Positions 6,419-8,454 of a DNA stretch of 8,454 nucleotides are shown here, piece after piece. A model generated the notes under the pieces. That model saw nothing but the letters and a program-made list of their open reading frames with translations. It did no database searches and was not told the DNA's origin. Every line of letters begins with the position of its first letter. The stretch's first letter is position 1. Source of the DNA: Syntrophaceae bacterium UBA4059 (GTDB lineage Bacteria > Desulfobacterota > Syntrophia > Syntrophales > Smithellaceae); NCBI GenBank assembly GCA_002382045.1, contig DFZJ01000002.1, forward strand, positions 1 through 8,454. Reading direction: 5' to 3'. A program made the translations under genes and the position numbers.

Positions 6419-6607
6419 CTACTCCTTTGACTCTTCCACGGAAACAAGGTGGATCACTTTATTGATCATGCCACGGATCTCCGGAGTATCCACCAGAGTC
6501 ACAGTGCTGTTTAATTTATTCAGTCCCAGGCCGCGCATAATTTTTCTCTGCTTTTCCGGCCGTGTAATAACACTTTTTACCATTTTAATTTTTAACATTT
6601 TGCCCAC
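6419..6607 (-). CDS. rpmD: 50S ribosomal protein L30
   Basis: L30 is a small 50S protein with a beta-alpha-beta fold. The core KMVKSVITRPEKQRKIMRGL, then NSTVTLVDTPEIRGMINKVI and HLVSV, matches the bacterial short form. The start is ambiguous. GTG 6616 would give 65 residues but its purine element abuts it with no spacing. GTG 6607 gives 62 residues with GAGGG 8 nt upstream (6616-6620). ATG 6598 gives 59 residues, closest to the usual 58-60, but its ribosome-binding site would be 17 nt away. I chose 6607 for its spacing. The stop is TAG, 3 nt before the rplO start. It lies 21 nt after rpsE. Confidence 0.92.
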   Translation of the reverse strand: MGKMLKIKMVKSVITRPEKQRKIMRGLGLNKLNSTVTLVDTPEIRGMINKVIHLVSVEESKE

Positions 6608-6615
6608 TGTAAACA

Positions 6616-6620
6616 CCCTC
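6616..6620 (-). promoter_or_regulatory. Shine-Dalgarno site suggesting the GTG 6607 start of rpmD
   Basis: GAGGG lies 8 nt before GTG 6607, 17 nt before ATG 6598, and partly overlaps the GTG at 6616. Only the first spacing is in the normal range. Confidence 0.5.
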
Positions 6621-6628
6621 GTTGTATT

Positions 6629-7126
6629 TTACTTGCCTCTCTGTGCGGCAATTTCCGCAGGGTCTTTCAACTGACAAAGCCCTTCGACAGTGGCCTTGAC
6701 CAGATTATGCGGATTGTGCGAGCCCAGGCATTTTGTCAAAATATTATGAACGCCGGCAACCTCTAAGACCGCTCTCACCGCGCCGCCGGCAATTAAGCCT
6801 GTTCCCTCCGATGCCGGTTTTAATAAAACTTTGCCCGCACCGAACTTTCCCAGAACTTCGTAGGGAATCGTTTTATTGGCAACCGCAACTTTGACCATGT
6901 TCTTCTTGGCCATTTCCATCCCCTTGCGAATCGCTTCGGGAACTTCATGTGCTTTGCCCAAACCAGCTCCAATCATGCCCTGGCCGTCACCGACCACAAC
7001 AATCGCGCTGAAACGAAACCGTCTTCCTCCCTTAACGACTTTTGCCGTACGATTAATGGCAATCACGCGGTCGAGGAGCTCCCCATCTTTCATTTCTTTT
7101 TTTTCCAACGATTCTTCCCTTATCAT
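6629..7126 (-). CDS. rpsE: 30S ribosomal protein S5
   Basis: S5 sits at the mRNA entry side of the 30S subunit and influences decoding accuracy and helicase action on mRNA. The 165-residue length is normal. The N-terminal double-stranded-RNA-binding-like domain contains RVIAINRTAKVVKGGRRFRF (about 20-39), SAIVVVGDGQGMIGAGLGKA (40-59), and EVPEAIRKGMEMAKKN. The C-terminal domain has GAGKVLLKPASEGTGLIAGG (96-115) and VHNILTKCLGSHNPHNLVKA (126-145). The ATG at 7126 has no recognisable ribosome-binding site. A TTG six codons later (7108) has AAGGGAAG (7114-7121) at a good distance and would give 159 residues; both start before the conserved core. The stop is TAA. It is 23 nt after rplR. Confidence 0.97.
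   Translation of the reverse strand: MIREESLEKKEMKDGELLDRVIAINRTAKVVKGGRRFRFSAIVVVGDGQGMIGAGLGKAHEVPEAIRKGMEMAKKNMVKVAVANKTIPYEVLGKFGAGKVLLKPASEGTGLIAGGAVRAVLEVAGVHNILTKCLGSHNPHNLVKATVEGLCQLKDPAEIAAQRGK
7114..7121 (-). promoter_or_regulatory. Possible Shine-Dalgarno site for an alternative TTG start of rpsE
   Basis: AAGGGAAG, inside the first codons of the longer rpsE frame, has its GGG 8 nt before an in-frame TTG at 7108. TTG starts also appear to be used in rplR, secY and rpsD. The 23 nt before ATG 7126 hold no purine-rich element. Confidence 0.4.
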
Positions 7127-7149
7127 AAGTTCTATACACTTGGTTTAGT

Positions 7150-7515
7150 TTAAAATTTAAGACCTTTTTCCCGCGCTGCATCGGCCAGGGCTTTAACACG
7201 GCCATGGTAGAGAAACCGCCCTCTGTCAAAAACAACCTTATCGACGCCTAAAGTCTGCAAACGCGCTGCAATCAACTTACCCACTTCCCTGGCCACATCG
7301 ACTTTCTTGATTCCTTTGAGCTTGCCGGCCAATTCCTTACTCAGTGTGGAAGCTGTTGCAAGGGTTATCCCCTGAGCATCATTAATCACCTGAGCATAGA
7401 TATGTTTATCCGAACGGAAAACCGATAGACGCGGTCGCTCCGAAGTTCCCGTCAGTTTGCCCCTTACTCTCTTCTCTCTCTTATCTCTGATTTTTAGTGT
7501 CTTTTTGGAAGCCAA
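7150..7515 (-). CDS. rplR: 50S ribosomal protein L18
   Basis: L18 binds 5S rRNA and, with L5, carries it into the central protuberance of the 50S subunit. The 121-residue protein shows the family pattern: a basic N-terminus (KIRDKREKRVRGKLTGT), ERPRLSVFRSDKHIYAQVIN (about 26-45), TLATASTLSKEL, and the C-terminal VVFDRGRFLYHGRVKALADA (about 94-113) ending AAREKGLKF. The start is TTG at 7515, supported by GAGG (7523-7526) 7 nt upstream and by the family start. The stop is TAA. It lies 35 nt after rplF and 23 nt before the rpsE ATG. Confidence 0.98.
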   Translation of the reverse strand: MASKKTLKIRDKREKRVRGKLTGTSERPRLSVFRSDKHIYAQVINDAQGITLATASTLSKELAGKLKGIKKVDVAREVGKLIAARLQTLGVDKVVFDRGRFLYHGRVKALADAAREKGLKF

Positions 7516-7522
7516 TGTTCCA

Positions 7523-7526
7523 CCTC
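7523..7526 (-). promoter_or_regulatory. Shine-Dalgarno site deciding the TTG start of rplR
   Basis: AAAGAGGTGG contains GAGG 7 nt before TTG 7515. There is no in-frame ATG near the start, so the TTG must be the initiation codon. Confidence 0.75.
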
Positions 7527-7550
7527 TTTAAGGCTATATTGAATTAACTT

Positions 7551-8093
7551 TTATTTTGCGCCTGCCGCTTTTCCGGCTTTACGGCGAATATGCTCACCTA
7601 CGTATTTGATTCCTTTGCCTTTGTACGGCTCCGGTTTCTTTAATGACCGAATTTCCGATGCAACACGTCCGACCAGTTCTTTGTTGATTCCGGAAACAAC
7701 CAAGTTGACCTGTTTATCAACTTTTACATCGATTCCCCGGGGAACGCTGTATTCTAAGGGGCTCGAATAACCCAAAACCAGCTTCAAGGTCGAACCCGCC
7801 ATTTCCGCACGGTAACCGACGCCGGATATTTCCAATCCCTTTGTAAAGCCGTTGCTGACACCGGTCACCATATTGTTGATCAAGGTCCTGGCTAATCCAT
7901 GATAGGAACGGACCAGGCGATCATCGGATTTTCTCTCGATGGTCAAATTCCCATCGGCAAGAACCATTGTAATGCCATCCGGCAATTTTGAAGATAACAT
8001 GCCCTTGGGCCCTTCAACTTTAACAATGCCGTCACTTTGGCTTATTTTCACGTTTTTGGGAAAAGTGATCGGCTTTTTACCTATTCTCGACAT
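7551..8093 (-). CDS. rplF: 50S ribosomal protein L6
   Basis: L6 lies near the factor-binding site of the 50S subunit beside the sarcin-ricin loop. The start is ATG 8093, giving the canonical MSRIGKKPITFPKNV and 180 residues. The longer frame from TTG 8099 adds two residues but leaves only 3 nt to GGGAG (8103-8107), against 9 nt for the ATG. The two repeated alpha/beta domains are visible: VKVEGPKGMLS (about 25-34) with the RSYHGLARTLINNMVTGVSN helix (62-81), then GLEISGVGYRAEM (86-98). The conserved LKKPEPYKGKGIKYVGEHIR (151-170) and a basic tail follow. The stop is TAA. It is 35 nt after rpsH. Confidence 0.98.
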   Translation of the reverse strand: MSRIGKKPITFPKNVKISQSDGIVKVEGPKGMLSSKLPDGITMVLADGNLTIERKSDDRLVRSYHGLARTLINNMVTGVSNGFTKGLEISGVGYRAEMAGSTLKLVLGYSSPLEYSVPRGIDVKVDKQVNLVVSGINKELVGRVASEIRSLKKPEPYKGKGIKYVGEHIRRKAGKAAGAK

Positions 8094-8128
8094 GAACAAG
8101 AACTCCCGTTAAAAAATCTATAATTTAC

Positions 8129-8454
8129 TTACCAAACTTTACAAAGAATTTCGCCGCCGACATTTGACTCCCTGGCTTCCTGATCGGTGATAACCCCGCG
8201 GGAAGTGGAAAGAATCGAAATGCCAAAACCATTGAGCACTTTCGGAATACTATCAGCGGCCACATAAACTCTGCGCCCCGGCTTGCTGACCCTTTTGATG
8301 TCGGTAATCACCGTACGCTTTGCATCCGGATATTTAAGGATAATCTTGAGCATTGGACGACCCTTTTCATCTTTCACAACATCATAGTTATTAATATATC
8401 CAGACGCTTTCAAGACTTTCGCAATATTCGTATTCATCTGCGACATGTAAACAT
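8129..8454 (-). CDS. rpsH: 30S ribosomal protein S8 (N-terminus beyond the window)
   Basis: S8 binds the central domain of 16S rRNA. In E. coli it also represses the spc operon by binding its mRNA, which cannot be tested here. About 108 residues are visible, and the frame is still open at the right edge. The ATG at 8446 is almost certainly internal, because it aligns with the region after VDIPAS-type sequence in other S8 proteins, which total about 130-132 residues. About 25 residues are therefore missing. The visible part has NIAKVLKASGYINNYDVV and RVSKPGRRVYV. The diagnostic C-terminus ILSTSRGVITDQEARESNVG continues to GEILCKVW. The stop is TAA. Genes for S14 and L5 would be expected just outside. 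Confidence 0.96.
   Translation of the reverse strand, partial: VYMSQMNTNIAKVLKASGYINNYDVVKDEKGRPMLKIILKYPDAKRTVITDIKRVSKPGRRVYVAADSIPKVLNGFGISILSTSRGVITDQEARESNVGGEILCKVW

Noticed and set aside
8444..8446. ATG 8446 as the start of rpsH
   Set aside because: The frame remains open to the window edge, and S8 proteins have about 25 further conserved residues upstream. The ATG aligns with an internal position.

Overview
The window carries the distal part of the bacterial spc operon joined to the alpha operon, all on the minus strand. Read in the direction of transcription (right to left) the order is rpsH (5'-truncated by the window edge), rplF, rplR, rpsE, rpmD, rplO, secY, map, infA, rpmJ, rpsM, rpsK, rpsD, rpoA, rplQ. 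A strong intrinsic terminator follows at 421-448. Beyond it, at 1-217, is the beginning of an unrelated minus-strand gene for an exported, probably outer-membrane, protein. I see no convincing plus-strand gene, no mobile element, no CRISPR array and no structural RNA gene.

The organism looks like a Gram-negative bacterium, most likely a Desulfobacterota (former Deltaproteobacteria) member. A Syntrophus/Smithella-like lineage is my best guess. It rests on the overall look of the ribosomal proteins, on a secY-map-infA-rpmJ-rpsM order, and on the N-terminus of the exported protein, which resembles porin-like proteins I associate with that group. This is inference from memory, not a search. Base composition is moderate by eye, somewhat below 50% G+C.

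Layout: 8454-4660 is the spc part (small- and large-subunit proteins ending in secY, the translocon channel). 4635-3474 is a bridge of map, infA and rpmJ (N-terminal methionine removal, initiation factor IF1, and L36, whose start lies among the short intergenic spaces). 3448-468 is the alpha part (S13, S11, S4, RNA polymerase alpha, L17). Spacers between genes run from 1 to 89 nt and no internal terminator is visible, so the block is probably one long transcript or a set of overlapping ones. The genes together supply ribosome subunits, the initiation machinery, the core RNA polymerase assembly platform, the protein export channel and the first nascent-chain processing enzyme.

The unusual points are modest. 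There is no adk between secY and map. Non-ATG starts are frequent: TTG for rplR, secY and rpsD; GTG for rpmJ and rpsM, and probably rpmD. The start sites of rpoA, rplF, rpmD and rpsE need attention. The infA ribosome-binding region is weak. S4 and L36 both carry intact zinc-binding cysteine sets. I found no evidence of an undescribed system here; this is a conserved housekeeping region.
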